Origin: JAJXUB01 sp047974805
Lineage (GTDB): Bacteria > Actinomycetota > Actinomycetes > Actinomycetales > Dermatophilaceae
Assembly (NCBI GenBank): GCA_047974805.1
Contig: JBKECS010000001.1
Span: forward strand, 1 to 47,345
Direction: 5' to 3'
DNA: 47,345 bases
The position numbers were made by a program, and so were the translations under genes. Of the stretch, positions 32,464-41,100 are shown one piece after another. Under the pieces are notes generated by a model. That model saw only the letters and a list, made by a program, of their open reading frames with translations, searched no databases and had not been told where the DNA came from. Numbering within the stretch: position 1 is the stretch's first letter; each line of letters opens with the position of its first letter.

Positions 32464-33129
32464 ATGGACGGGCCGACGCTCGATACGACCGGAGGACCGC
32501 GCAAGCCGCTGCTGCGCGGGTGGCTTCATGCCGGCATGGCCCCGGTGGCGCTGACCTTGGGCATCGTCCTCATCGCACTGGCCTCGAGCGCGGCGGCCCG
32601 TTGGGCGGCGGTCGTGTTCACGGCGACTGCCGTGCTGCTCTTCGGCACGTCGGCGATCTACCACCGGGGGGAATGGTCTCCAACCGTCACGGCCGTGCTC
32701 AAACGGCTGGACCACTCCAACATCTTCCTCATCATCGCCGGCAGCTACACGCCCTTTGCCTTGCTCCTGCCGCCCGATCAGGCCCGGACCCTGTTGGTGC
32801 TCGTCTGGTCCGGCGCGTTGGGCGGTGTCGTCTTTCGCACCGTGTGGGTGGGGGCGCCGCGCTGGCTGTACACCCCGATCTATGTGTTGCTCGGTTGGGT
32901 GGCCGTGTTCTATCTGCGGCCGCTGCTGCACTATGGCGGTTGGGCTGTCATCGTCCTCGTGGTTATCGGCGGGCTGCTGTACACCCTTGGCGCGATCGTT
33001 TACGGAACGAAGCGTCCGAACCCGTGGCCCCGCTGGTTCGGGTTCCACGAGATCTTCCACGCCTTGACCGTGGCAGCGTTCGGCACCCATTTTGCGGCGG
33101 CCACGCTGGTTATCCACGGACTGGCGTAG
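32464..33129 (+). CDS. Hemolysin III family (YqfA/PAQR-like) membrane protein
   Basis: A 221-residue protein with about seven membrane segments. Family motifs are FGTSAIYHRGEWS (SxxxH), LDHSNIFLIIAGSYTPFALL and the C-terminal FHEIFHALTVAAFGTHF, whose Ser, Asp and three His form the metal site of PAQR-type proteins. The family may be amide-lipid hydrolases or membrane-fluidity factors; a haemolytic role is not implied. It is divergent from uppS. A 28-bp tandem duplication covers its last codons. Confidence 0.9.
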   Translation: MDGPTLDTTGGPRKPLLRGWLHAGMAPVALTLGIVLIALASSAAARWAAVVFTATAVLLFGTSAIYHRGEWSPTVTAVLKRLDHSNIFLIIAGSYTPFALLLPPDQARTLLVLVWSGALGGVVFRTVWVGAPRWLYTPIYVLLGWVAVFYLRPLLHYGGWAVIVLVVIGGLLYTLGAIVYGTKRPNPWPRWFGFHEIFHALTVAAFGTHFAAATLVIHGLA

Positions 33130-33173
33130 CCGGTCGATTCAGCACGGACTGGCGTAGCCGGTCGATTCAGCAC
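33115..33173. repeat. 28-bp tandem duplication across the hemolysin III stop codon
   Basis: Two identical 28-bp units (33115-33142 and 33143-33170) plus three bases of a third. The first contains the last codons and stop (GGCGTAG), and the second repeats this after the stop. This looks like a recent slippage duplication, or a duplicated element in the 46-bp convergent gap. Confidence 0.85.
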
Positions 33174-33175
33174 TA

Positions 33176-33454
33176 CTAGTCGCTGTCTCCTGCGTCCGAG
33201 GTCGGGTCGTCCGAGGGGGTTGAACCCGACGTGCTCGGCGCATCATCGACCTCGCCATCGTTGGCGTGCTCGAGCAGGTCCTCCTCGGTGGCCTGAGCCT
33301 GCCGGTCGGTGCGATGGGCATCGCGCTGTCGATACGACATGCGCCGCATCCGCGAGTTCATGTTCCGCATGAGCAGCCACAGCACGACGGCGAGGATGAA
33401 GAAGACGAAGAACCCCAGCAGCCCGGGGGAGACCTCAGTGCTCGGAGTCGTCAT
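33176..33454 (-). CDS. Small membrane protein coupled to mca
   Basis: A 92-residue protein. Residues about 11-29 (LLGFFVFFILAVVLWLL) form one membrane span. A basic segment follows (NMNSRMRRMSYRQRDAHR), then an acidic Ser/Asp-rich tail. No known motif. Its ATG overlaps the mca TGA (ATGA), so the two are made together. A similar small membrane gene follows mca in mycobacteria (Rv1083), so it is conserved, and a role with mycothiol detoxification is an inference from context. Confidence 0.75.
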   Translation of the reverse strand: MTTPSTEVSPGLLGFFVFFILAVVLWLLMRNMNSRMRRMSYRQRDAHRTDRQAQATEEDLLEHANDGEVDDAPSTSGSTPSDDPTSDAGDSD

Positions 33455-34395
33455 CGGATGGGCTCCTTTCGCCCGTCATAGGCCAGCGGCAGGCCGTGAG
33501 CAGTGGCCATCGCGTCGGCCCGAGCAGCCCCTCCCAGACCGGCGAACAGGTCGTTCTCGCCCTCATCGATCGGGACGAAGCTCAGCGCGACCTCGAAGTC
33601 CTCGGTCGGCCACAGCTGAGCCTGCACTGAGGACGGCACGAGGAAGAAGGTCCCGTCGGGGTCGACCTGGGTGGCATGGGCGAGCAGCGCGGCGTCCCGT
33701 CGGGGGAACCAGTTCGCGCAATGGATACGGGTGGTGATGTGACGCTCGGGCCGGTCCCATCCCGCCCCCCAGTTGGCATACGGACTGTCTGCCCCGGTGG
33801 AGAGGAGGTAACGGTGGAGCGCTTCGATCTTGGCTTTGCTGAACCCGACGTCGTAGTAGAGCTTCAGCGGCTGCCACGGCGGCCCGGCGTGCTCGTAGGC
33901 GTCCGGATCCCCGGCCGCCTCGAAGGCGGCCATGGAGACTGCGTGACACATGATGTGGTCGGGGTGGGGGTATCCGCCGTTCTCGTCATAGGTCGTCATG
34001 ACGTGTGGCCGGAAGCGGCGGATTTCGCGGACCAGGGCCTCGGTGGGTATGGAAACCGGCTCCAACGCGAAGCACCCTGGCGGCAACGGCGGCTTGGGGT
34101 CACCTTCGGGCAGTCCGGAATCGATGAACCCGAGCCACACGTGCTCGACACCCAACGCGGCAGCGGCAGCAGCCATCTCGTCGCGGCGTACCTGCGCAAG
34201 GTCCCGCAAGATATCCGGGGAGTCCTTAAGTCGGGGGTTGAGGATGTCGCCTCGCTCTCCCCCGGTCAGGGACACCACGAGCACCTCGACGCCGGCGTCG
34301 ACGTACTTGGCCATGGTCGCAGCGCCCTTGCTTGACTCGTCATCGGGGTGCGCGTGCACACACATCAGACGCAACGAATCGCTCCTGGCTTTCAC
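33451..34395 (-). CDS. mca: Mycothiol S-conjugate amidase
   Basis: A 314-residue zinc amidase of the LmbE/PIG-L family that cleaves mycothiol adducts during detoxification. The zinc motif is HAHPDDESSKGAATMAKY near residue 12. The third ligand is in YPHPDH. DENGGYPHPDH and the long C-terminal region separate Mca from the deacetylase MshB. GTG 34395 follows GGAGGG. Presence of Mca implies the organism makes mycothiol. Confidence 0.93.
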   Translation of the reverse strand: MKARSDSLRLMCVHAHPDDESSKGAATMAKYVDAGVEVLVVSLTGGERGDILNPRLKDSPDILRDLAQVRRDEMAAAAAALGVEHVWLGFIDSGLPEGDPKPPLPPGCFALEPVSIPTEALVREIRRFRPHVMTTYDENGGYPHPDHIMCHAVSMAAFEAAGDPDAYEHAGPPWQPLKLYYDVGFSKAKIEALHRYLLSTGADSPYANWGAGWDRPERHITTRIHCANWFPRRDAALLAHATQVDPDGTFFLVPSSVQAQLWPTEDFEVALSFVPIDEGENDLFAGLGGAARADAMATAHGLPLAYDGRKEPIR

Positions 34396-34516
34396 GAACC
34401 CTCCGTGCGGCGGCCTAGGGGAATACCGGACAATCGATGCGGACACTCACTCGCCCGCACGGGCACCGGGGGTCCGCCGGACTGTTCGCCATCCTCTCAT
34501 CCTTCTGGAGGCTCGT

Positions 34517-34897
34517 ATGCCGCTGCCCCGTCCCACGCCTGGCCAGGGCCGCTGGTGGGTGGTCGGCGTCATCGGCATCGGGCTCATGGTTGCCGCCATC
34601 GTTTGGCTCGGCATCGCCAATACCAGGGCTGCGGTGATCCCTAAGGTGACGGCATACCAGGTCACCTCGGACAGCGAGATCGTTGTCGACTTCGATGTCC
34701 ATCGGCCGGCCAACACCGCCACGACCTGCACGGTGGTGGCCTTGGACGACCGGTTCGGCACGGTCGGGACGCTGCCGGTGAACGTGCCGGCCTCATCGGC
34801 CCGCGACATCCATCAGCAGGTCGTCGTGACGACGACACACCGAGCGGTCAGCGCCGATGTCAAGCGTTGCCACGTGACCGCCGGGGCCAAGGAGTGA
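34517..34897 (+). CDS. DUF4307 domain-containing membrane protein
   Basis: A 126-residue protein with one N-terminal membrane span (about residues 13-34, WWVVGVIGIGLMVAAIVWL). An extracytoplasmic beta-rich domain holds two Cys (TCTVVALDDRFG and VKRCHVT) that could form a disulphide. This matches DUF4307, found beside greA and mca across actinobacteria. ATG 34517 has GGAGG five bases upstream, and the start codon itself lies inside a GTATGCC motif. Function unknown. Confidence 0.85.
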   Translation: MPLPRPTPGQGRWWVVGVIGIGLMVAAIVWLGIANTRAAVIPKVTAYQVTSDSEIVVDFDVHRPANTATTCTVVALDDRFGTVGTLPVNVPASSARDIHQQVVVTTTHRAVSADVKRCHVTAGAKE

Positions 34898-35041
34898 GGG
34901 TGAAGAACCGACGCGAGCGGCCGTAACAGTTACACTGGTTGTTTACTCAACGGGTCCGACCGCCTTCCCGCGGGCCGGGCCCGTGGCGTTTGATTGATCA
35001 CCCGATGATCGATGACTGTCTAGACGAAGAAGTGAGCCGAC

Positions 35042-35533
35042 GTGAGCAACGACACGACGACCCAGAGCTACCTGACCCAGGCGGCATACGACCGTCTCAA
35101 AGCCGAACTCGAGGACCTCTCCGGTCCGGCACGCGTGGAGATCTCCAAGAAGATCGAGGCTGCACGGCTTGAGGGGGATTTGCGGGAAAACGGCGGCTAT
35201 CACGCCGCCAAGGAGGAGCAGGGCAAGATGGAGGCCCGCATCCGTCAGCTCACGCAACTTCTCGACAATGCCATCATCGGTGAGGCCCCCGACGACGATG
35301 GGACCGTCCAACCCGGCATGGTCGTGACCGTGGAGATATTCGGCGACGAGGAGACGTTCCTGCTTGGTTCCCGAGAAATCGCCGGGGATGCCGATCTGGA
35401 TGTCTACAGCGAGAAGTCACCGCTCGGGGCCGCGATCAACGGCAAGACCGTCGGAGATGAAGCCGCCTATGAGGCGCCCAACGGCAAGACCATCTCGGTG
35501 AAGATCCTCAAGGCGAGCCCGTACGCGGCCTGA
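35042..35533 (+). CDS. greA: Transcription elongation factor GreA
   Basis: A 163-residue protein that rescues backtracked RNA polymerase by stimulating transcript cleavage. The N-terminal coiled coil (to about 80) carries the acidic tip ARLEGDLRENGGYHAAKEEQ, and the C-terminal FKBP-like domain ends GKTISVKILKASPYAA. GTG 35042 is the start. A -10-like TACACT at 34931-34936 would give a leader of about 100 nt. It follows the DUF4307 gene by 144 bp. Confidence 0.96.
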   Translation: MSNDTTTQSYLTQAAYDRLKAELEDLSGPARVEISKKIEAARLEGDLRENGGYHAAKEEQGKMEARIRQLTQLLDNAIIGEAPDDDGTVQPGMVVTVEIFGDEETFLLGSREIAGDADLDVYSEKSPLGAAINGKTVGDEAAYEAPNGKTISVKILKASPYAA

Positions 35534-35562
35534 TACCGGCCAGCGGGCGCGCAACCGCCAAC

Positions 35563-35594
35563 CCCGGCTCGGGGGTCGAGCGGCCCGAGCCGGG
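35563..35594. terminator. Terminator between greA and metB
   Basis: CCCGGCTCGGG (35563-35573) pairs perfectly with CCCGAGCCGGG (35584-35594), 10-nt loop. It lies 30 bp after the greA stop, between convergent genes. Confidence 0.7.
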
Positions 35595-35688
35595 AGGCAG
35601 CGCACAGCACGTAGGCCGCTTCCACGCCATTCATGACATCGGACCTATGTCGCCGGCTCAGCCATGACAGCCCGGCATCGGGTTGTTC

Positions 35689-36885
35689 TCAACCGAGTCG
35701 GTCGAGGACCTCGACCAGATCGGCGAGGAGGTCCTCGACGTCCTCCAGGCCCACCGAGAGCCGGATGAGGTCGGCGGGGACCTCCAGCTCCGTCCCGGCA
35801 ACGCTGGCATGGGTCATTCTGGCCGGGTGCTCGATGAGGGATTCCACACCGCCGAGGGACTCCCCCAGGGTCCACAGCTGGGTCTCACCGCATACCTTGA
35901 CGGCGACATCTTCACCGCCTCGCACCCGGAAGGACACCATGCCACCGAAGCGGCGCATCTGTGCCGTAGCGATGGCGTGACCTGGATGGTCAGCAAGTCC
36001 GGGATAGAACACCTGCGACACGGCGGGATGGTTCGACAGCGCGGCGACAATCCGTTCGGCGTTGTCACAGTGGCGTTCCATGCGCACCGCGAGGGTCTTC
36101 AGCCCGCGTTGGACCAGCCAGGAGTCGAACGGCCCGGCCACGGCGCCGATGGAGTTCTGATGGAACCTCAGCCGGGTGGCGACCTCGGGCCCGATCGGGT
36201 CGTCGGAGGTCACCTCCATGCTCAAGCCTTCGCAGCAGACGACGAGACCACCGACCACATCCGAGTGCCCACCGCAGTACTTCGTTGCCGAATGGGTGAC
36301 GAGGTCGGCGCCGAGCGCCAGCGGTTGCTGCAGGTAGGGGCTGGCGAAGGTGTTGTCTACGACCAGCAGGGCCGACGCGCCGTGCGCGATCTCGGCAAGG
36401 GCGGCGATGTCCGCGATGCCGAGCAGTGGGTTGGTCGGGGTCTCGACCCATACGAGCCTCGTGCTCGGGCGGAGGCCGCTGCGGACCGCCTCGAGGTCGC
36501 CCATGGGCACCGCGCTGAACTGCACCCCCCAGGGCCGGGCGACCTTGTCGACATACCGGAAGGTTCCACCGTAGGCATCAGTCGGTATGAGCACGTGGTC
36601 ACCGGGGCGCAGCACCGATCGGATGAGGGCGTCCTGGCCGGCCAGGCCGGAGGCGAAGGCGAAACCCTCCGAGCCACGTTCGAGGTCCGCGATGAGGGTT
36701 TCCAGGGCTGCGCGTGTGGGGTTGCCCGACCGGGAGTACTCATAGCCGCCGCGAAGGCCGCCGATCCCGTCCTGCTTGTACGTCGAGGTCTGGTAGATGG
36801 GCGTGACCACGGCCCCGGTGGTCGGATCCGGGTCCTGCCCGATATGCAGGGCGCGCGAGGAAAAGCCCAAGCGTTGGCGAGTCAT
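35689..36885 (-). CDS. metB: Cystathionine gamma-synthase (Cys/Met metabolism PLP enzyme)
   Basis: A 398-residue PLP enzyme. Motifs are FSSRALHIGQDPDPTTGAV, YEYSRSGNPTR, the PLP Lys in THSATKYCGGHSDVVGG, and the C-terminal SLGGVESLIEHPARMTHAS. It fits cystathionine gamma-synthase or gamma-lyase, which cannot be separated by sight. The partner cbs is 2.6 kb away, so it may work in reverse trans-sulphuration. TAGCCT at 36892-36897 lies six bases before the ATG, which predicts a leaderless message. Confidence 0.9.
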   Translation of the reverse strand: MTRQRLGFSSRALHIGQDPDPTTGAVVTPIYQTSTYKQDGIGGLRGGYEYSRSGNPTRAALETLIADLERGSEGFAFASGLAGQDALIRSVLRPGDHVLIPTDAYGGTFRYVDKVARPWGVQFSAVPMGDLEAVRSGLRPSTRLVWVETPTNPLLGIADIAALAEIAHGASALLVVDNTFASPYLQQPLALGADLVTHSATKYCGGHSDVVGGLVVCCEGLSMEVTSDDPIGPEVATRLRFHQNSIGAVAGPFDSWLVQRGLKTLAVRMERHCDNAERIVAALSNHPAVSQVFYPGLADHPGHAIATAQMRRFGGMVSFRVRGGEDVAVKVCGETQLWTLGESLGGVESLIEHPARMTHASVAGTELEVPADLIRLSVGLEDVEDLLADLVEVLDRLG

Positions 36886-36891
36886 GTCCCA

Positions 36892-36897
36892 AGGCTA
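36892..36897 (-). promoter_or_regulatory. Leaderless -10 of metB
   Basis: TAGCCT on the minus strand, identical to the SURF1 hexamer and also six bases before the ATG. No ribosome binding site. Confidence 0.4.
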
Positions 36898-37016
36898 CGG
36901 TCGATGCGCCGCGGCATACATCCGGCCAACTTCAGCGGTGGCAACGGGCTGGTTCACGCCTGGCCCAGCCCGCCCAAAGCCACCACTCAACCCGAGCCCG
37001 ACCCACAACGGCTCGC

Positions 37017-38060
37017 TCAGAGCCGTTTCTGCCACTCCCGTTGATAGGCCACGGTCCGATATCCCAGGGCACGATTGACCGTAATCATCGGCGCGTTGCC
37101 CACCGCATTCCACGTACGCACGGTGTCGACCTGCGGTGCGACAGCGCGAACCGTGCGGGCAACCCGATCCTTCAGCGCCGCGCCCAGCCCCTGCCCGCGA
37201 TGGTCGGCCACCACCAGCGTGTCCTCCTGATAGGCCAGGCGGGGCGTCGCTGCGGAAATCGACACATAGGTAAAGCCCACGAGAGTGCCCGTGGCCGTAT
37301 GCCGAGCAACCGCCTCGATCCGGGTCCGTCCCATATCGATCGACCGTGCCACCTCGGCGCGCATCCGGTCGGCGTCCCACACCTCCGCGCCCATGTCCAC
37401 GTCGTCCATCGGCGCGTCGGTGCTCATCCGCACCTGGAGAACCGCCCGATCGTCCAGCCACGCCTCAGGAAGTGCACCGACGGCGACCTCAATGGCATAC
37501 CCAGCCGGCGGGGTCAGTTCGGCCCACCCGAGGTGGCGCAGGTCCTGTTCGTTCTGCTCCACGGTTTGTGCCGGCTCATAGCCGCGTGACCGGGCAAACT
37601 CCAGGCCGTGGGTGTCCTCGTGCCCGGCCAGCCACGAGGTCTCCGCCAAGACCGTGGTCCGGGCCCTTTGCCGTGCCAGGTGCTCGGCCTGAGCCAAAAG
37701 GTTGCTGCCCACCCCCGCGCGGCGATGCCGCGGGACGACGGCCAACTCCACCAGGGCTACACGGGTGTTATCCAACGCCGGCAGCCTGACCCGGCACGCA
37801 CCGGCCACCTCTGCGGTGACGGGTAGGCGAGCGAGGAAGGTCACGCTGTCGCTGTCCTGCCGCGGGCCGGCCATCGTCGCCAGTTCGTCGGCAGAGAACG
37901 GGCTGGCGTAATCCCCCAAATCGGCCTGCCCCGCCTCGGCAAAAACACTGGCCAGGGCCCGCGTATCCGAGGCCTGGGCAGAATCAGCGGCATCGATGAC
38001 ATCGATGATGGGTTTTATGGGGTCCCCGATCTCAGCGTGTCCCTCATGTCGGCATTCCAA
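37017..38060 (-). CDS. Tandem-GNAT acetyltransferase
   Basis: A 347-residue protein with two GNAT folds. The first acetyl-CoA loop is VVPRHRRAGVGSNLL (about 112-126), the second VADHRGQGLGAALKDRV (about 283-299). Each is followed by the expected C-terminal strand (GYEPAQTV and LGYRTVAYQ). Substrate unknown; double GNATs of this type are common in actinobacteria and some act on antibiotics or small amines. The start is probably TTG 38060, with AAGGAG eleven bases upstream; no in-frame ATG or GTG occurs near the expected N-terminus. Confidence 0.75.
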   Translation of the reverse strand: MECRHEGHAEIGDPIKPIIDVIDAADSAQASDTRALASVFAEAGQADLGDYASPFSADELATMAGPRQDSDSVTFLARLPVTAEVAGACRVRLPALDNTRVALVELAVVPRHRRAGVGSNLLAQAEHLARQRARTTVLAETSWLAGHEDTHGLEFARSRGYEPAQTVEQNEQDLRHLGWAELTPPAGYAIEVAVGALPEAWLDDRAVLQVRMSTDAPMDDVDMGAEVWDADRMRAEVARSIDMGRTRIEAVARHTATGTLVGFTYVSISAATPRLAYQEDTLVVADHRGQGLGAALKDRVARTVRAVAPQVDTVRTWNAVGNAPMITVNRALGYRTVAYQREWQKRL

Positions 38061-38169
38061 AACACCGCCGGCTCCTTGCCGCCCATGGTAACCAGAACCT
38101 CACCAGCGAGCGAAAGAATTTCCGGGCTGCCGTCGGCATACCTGCCGGCCTGTCGGCGTTCTAGCGGTC

Positions 38170-38832
38170 ATGGTGTTTCCCTCCCGCGCCAAGCCCGCCA
38201 TGGTCACCGCCACGACTGCGCTACCTGGCCGTGACCACCGGCCCTTCCGCCTCGCCGGAACACACACCGTGCTCGGCAGCCCGATCGAGGGCCCCTGGCC
38301 GGGCGGAACCGAGACGCTCTATGTGGCGATGGGCTGCTTCTGGGGCGCCGAACGGATCATGTGGCGGCTACCAGGCGTGGTGAGCACCGCGACCGGATAT
38401 ATGGGGGGGTTCACCCCCAACCCGTCATATGAGGAGGTGTGTACCGGCGGGACCGGTCACGCCGAGGCCGTGCTCGTCGCCTATGCCGCCAACGTGACCA
38501 GCCCGGAGGCAATCCTCAAGGAATTCTGGGAGAACCACGACCCCACGACGGCGAACCGGCAGGGCAACGACATCGGCACCCAATATCGCTCGGCGATCTA
38601 CTGGACCACTCCACACCAAGAGGCCGCAGTCCGGGCGACGTATGCCGCCTTCCAGCAGGAGCTGACCGGTCACGGATGTGGGGCGATCACCACGCAGTTG
38701 TCCTCAGCCGAGGTTGCCGGACCGTTCTGGTATGCCGAGGACTATCACCAGCAGTACCTCGACAAGAACCCCGGCGGCTATTGCAACCACGGCCCCAATG
38801 GTCTGACCTGCGCGGTCGGCATACTCCCGTAA
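38170..38832 (+). CDS. msrA: Peptide methionine (S)-S-oxide reductase
   Basis: A 220-residue MsrA that repairs oxidised methionine. The catalytic Cys is in AMGCFWGAER (about residue 57), with YMGGFTPNPSYEEVCTG and GTGHAEAVLV. Resolving Cys residues are in the C-terminal GGYCNHGPNGLTCAVG. The N-terminal MVFPSRAKPAMVT extension is usual for actinobacterial MsrA and supports ATG 38170. A GGCATAC motif supplies the rare ATA codon in its penultimate region. Confidence 0.95.
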   Translation: MVFPSRAKPAMVTATTALPGRDHRPFRLAGTHTVLGSPIEGPWPGGTETLYVAMGCFWGAERIMWRLPGVVSTATGYMGGFTPNPSYEEVCTGGTGHAEAVLVAYAANVTSPEAILKEFWENHDPTTANRQGNDIGTQYRSAIYWTTPHQEAAVRATYAAFQQELTGHGCGAITTQLSSAEVAGPFWYAEDYHQQYLDKNPGGYCNHGPNGLTCAVGILP

Positions 38833-38853
38833 ACCGAACCGGCCCAACCAGGC

Positions 38854-39438
38854 CTAAGCGTCCGAGCCTGGGTCCTCCGTGCGGGCTTCGGCTTCCGCGG
38901 CAAGCTCCGCACGAGCCTTGGCTTGGCGTTCCTGCTCTTTGCGTTCCCGGCGTTTGACCCGATCCCGGGAAATCTGCAGGTACAGCACATAGAGGAATAC
39001 GAGCGCACCGATCACGGCGCCGATGAGGCTGCCGCCGCGGAAGCCCGGCCCATCGACGTCGAGAATCCGCTCTCCGGCGTGGGAGGCGCTGCCCGTACCC
39101 ACGACGATCCACAACGTCATGAGATTCGGCATGGCGAAGATCCCGCCAAGGATGACCAGCAGCGCCGCCAGGCCCCCCTTGGAGCGGACCTTCCACGCAC
39201 CGATGAAGAACAGTAACGGAGCCAACGTGAAGATGAACCCGGCAGCGACACCGACTGCCGACCCGTAGGTAATCCGCCCGTCGATGAGGCCGCCGACCTG
39301 TTGCGCCCACCACCTCGGCACCACCGCAGCGACCAAGAGGGCGATCACCAGCGCCACAATGGCAATGGCCAGCCACTTGCCAAGCGTGTCGCCGATCGAG
39401 GACTTCGACCCTGGGTCGACGCTCTGTTGCTCGCTCAT
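38854..39438 (-). CDS. Conserved membrane protein, four spans
   Basis: A 194-residue protein. Spans are at about 24-45 (LAIAIVALVIALLVAAVV), 62-82, 92-112 and 133-152, followed by a charged helical tail (DRVKRRERKEQERQAKAR) and an acidic end. It resembles actinobacterial permease-annotated proteins of unknown role. ATG 39438 is used; ATG 39465 is in frame upstream. Neither has a strong binding site. The stop is 22 bp from the convergent msrA stop. Confidence 0.7.
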   Translation of the reverse strand: MSEQQSVDPGSKSSIGDTLGKWLAIAIVALVIALLVAAVVPRWWAQQVGGLIDGRITYGSAVGVAAGFIFTLAPLLFFIGAWKVRSKGGLAALLVILGGIFAMPNLMTLWIVVGTGSASHAGERILDVDGPGFRGGSLIGAVIGALVFLYVLYLQISRDRVKRRERKEQERQAKARAELAAEAEARTEDPGSDA

Positions 39439-39513
39439 GGGAGTCAGTCTGTCAGTGGATGCCATCGCGCGCACCGATCCGCGACCAACGCGCCGCAAGC
39501 CTCCTGCCTGAAG

Positions 39514-40902
39514 TCAGGAAGCGAGGAAGGACAACAGATCGGCCCGGGTCAACACGCCGATCGGGTGGCCGTCATCGACGACAAGCACGGCGTCAGCGCC
39601 CTCCAACGCGTGCCGGGCGACCGACACCGGTTCTCCGGAACCGACCAAGGTCAGACCCGGACCCATGTGCTGGGCGACCGAATCTGTCAGCGCTGCCGCA
39701 CCGGCGAACAGGGCCTGCAGCAGATCTCGCTCGGTAACTGCCCCGGCGACCTCACCGGAGACCACCGGCGGCTCGGCGTTGACCACCGGCATCTGTGACA
39801 CGCCGTACTCACGGAGGATGTCGATGGCCTCCCTGAGAGTCTCCCCCGGGTGGGTGTGCACCAGGGCAGGCAATTGCCTGGACTTGCCGCGCAGGATGTC
39901 CCCCACGGTGGCCGTGGCGTCGGCCCGCAGGAACCCGTAGGAGCTCATCCATTCGTCGTTGAACACCTTGGAGATGTACCCGCGACCGCCGTCGGGCAGG
40001 ATCACCACGACGACATCGTCGGCACTCAGGTCCCGCGAGACACGTAGCGCCGCCACCACCGCCATGCCGCACGAGCCGCCGACCAACAGGCCCTCCTCCC
40101 GGGCCAGCCGCCGGGTCATCTCGAACGAGTCGGCATCCGAGACAGCGATGACCTCATCGACCACCGACGGATCGTATGCCGCCGGCCAAAAGTCCTCGCC
40201 GACCCCCTCGACGAGATAGGGCCGGCCGGTCCCGCCGGAATACACCGAGCCCTGAGGGTCCGCCCCGATGATCCGCACTCTGCCTCCCGCCGCGGCGTCC
40301 CGCTCAGCGCTGACCTGACGCAAATAGCGTGCCGTCCCGGTGATCGTGCCCCCCGTGCCGATCCCGGCAACGAGGTGGGTGATCCGCCCGTCGGTGTCCG
40401 CCCAAATTTCCGGTCCGGTGCTCTCGAAGTGGCTGGCCGGCCCGTTTGGGTTGGCATACTGATCCGGTTTCCACGCCCCGTCGATCTCGGCAACGAGCCG
40501 GTCGGAAACGCTGTAGTAGCTGTCCGGGTGTTCCGGCGGCACCGCGGTGGGGCAGACGATGACCTCCGCCCCGTATGCCTTGAGCACGTTCTGCTTGTCC
40601 TCGCTGACCTTGTCCGGGCAGACGAACACGCAGGAGTACCCCTTGCGTTGGGCCACCAACGCAAGGGCGACACCGGTGTTTCCGCTGGTCGGTTCGACGA
40701 TGGTGCCGCCGAGCCGCAGTTGCCCAGCGGCTTCGGCAGTCTCGACCATCTTCAGAGCGATCCGGTCCTTTACCGAGCCTCCGGGGTTGAGGTATTCGAC
40801 CTTGGCCAGGACGGTCGCGGCGCTCACCCCTGCGGTGACCTCGTTGAGCCGCACCAGCGGAGTACCCCCGATAAGGTCCACGACATGTTCGGCGTATCTC
40901 AC
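39514..40902 (-). CDS. cbs: Cystathionine beta-synthase
   Basis: A 462-residue PLP enzyme condensing serine and homocysteine. It opens RYAEHVVDLIGGTPLVRLN. PLP Lys is in NPGGSVKDRIAL, the substrate loop TSGNTG, and the phosphate loop GIGTGGTITG. The C-terminal 130 residues form two CBS domains (YGVSQMPVV and PIGVLTRADLLSFL). Unlike the animal enzyme it has no N-terminal haem domain. GTG 40902 is preferred, with AGGATGG upstream; ATG 40911 is three codons earlier. With metB it gives a route from homocysteine to cysteine. Confidence 0.94.
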   Translation of the reverse strand: MRYAEHVVDLIGGTPLVRLNEVTAGVSAATVLAKVEYLNPGGSVKDRIALKMVETAEAAGQLRLGGTIVEPTSGNTGVALALVAQRKGYSCVFVCPDKVSEDKQNVLKAYGAEVIVCPTAVPPEHPDSYYSVSDRLVAEIDGAWKPDQYANPNGPASHFESTGPEIWADTDGRITHLVAGIGTGGTITGTARYLRQVSAERDAAAGGRVRIIGADPQGSVYSGGTGRPYLVEGVGEDFWPAAYDPSVVDEVIAVSDADSFEMTRRLAREEGLLVGGSCGMAVVAALRVSRDLSADDVVVVILPDGGRGYISKVFNDEWMSSYGFLRADATATVGDILRGKSRQLPALVHTHPGETLREAIDILREYGVSQMPVVNAEPPVVSGEVAGAVTERDLLQALFAGAAALTDSVAQHMGPGLTLVGSGEPVSVARHALEGADAVLVVDDGHPIGVLTRADLLSFLAS

Positions 40903-41100
40903 GGGCGCCATCCTGACAGACCGCACCTGACAGCGGTGGCGAGCGGAAACCTCGTACGCGTTCGCGAGCGCTGATGACCCGAGGCACCGGCGCCCGGTGG
41001 TCCCGCAAACCCCGCTGAATTGTCCCGTGCGAGCATGGAACAGCCCCCGACTATGAAACGTTGGACCTAGCCTCGTCACCACCGCAGTGCCAGGAGGATC

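Noticed and set aside
36886..37016. SAM or other methionine riboswitch upstream of metB
   Set aside because: metB appears leaderless (TAGCCT six bases before the ATG) and no riboswitch core is visible.
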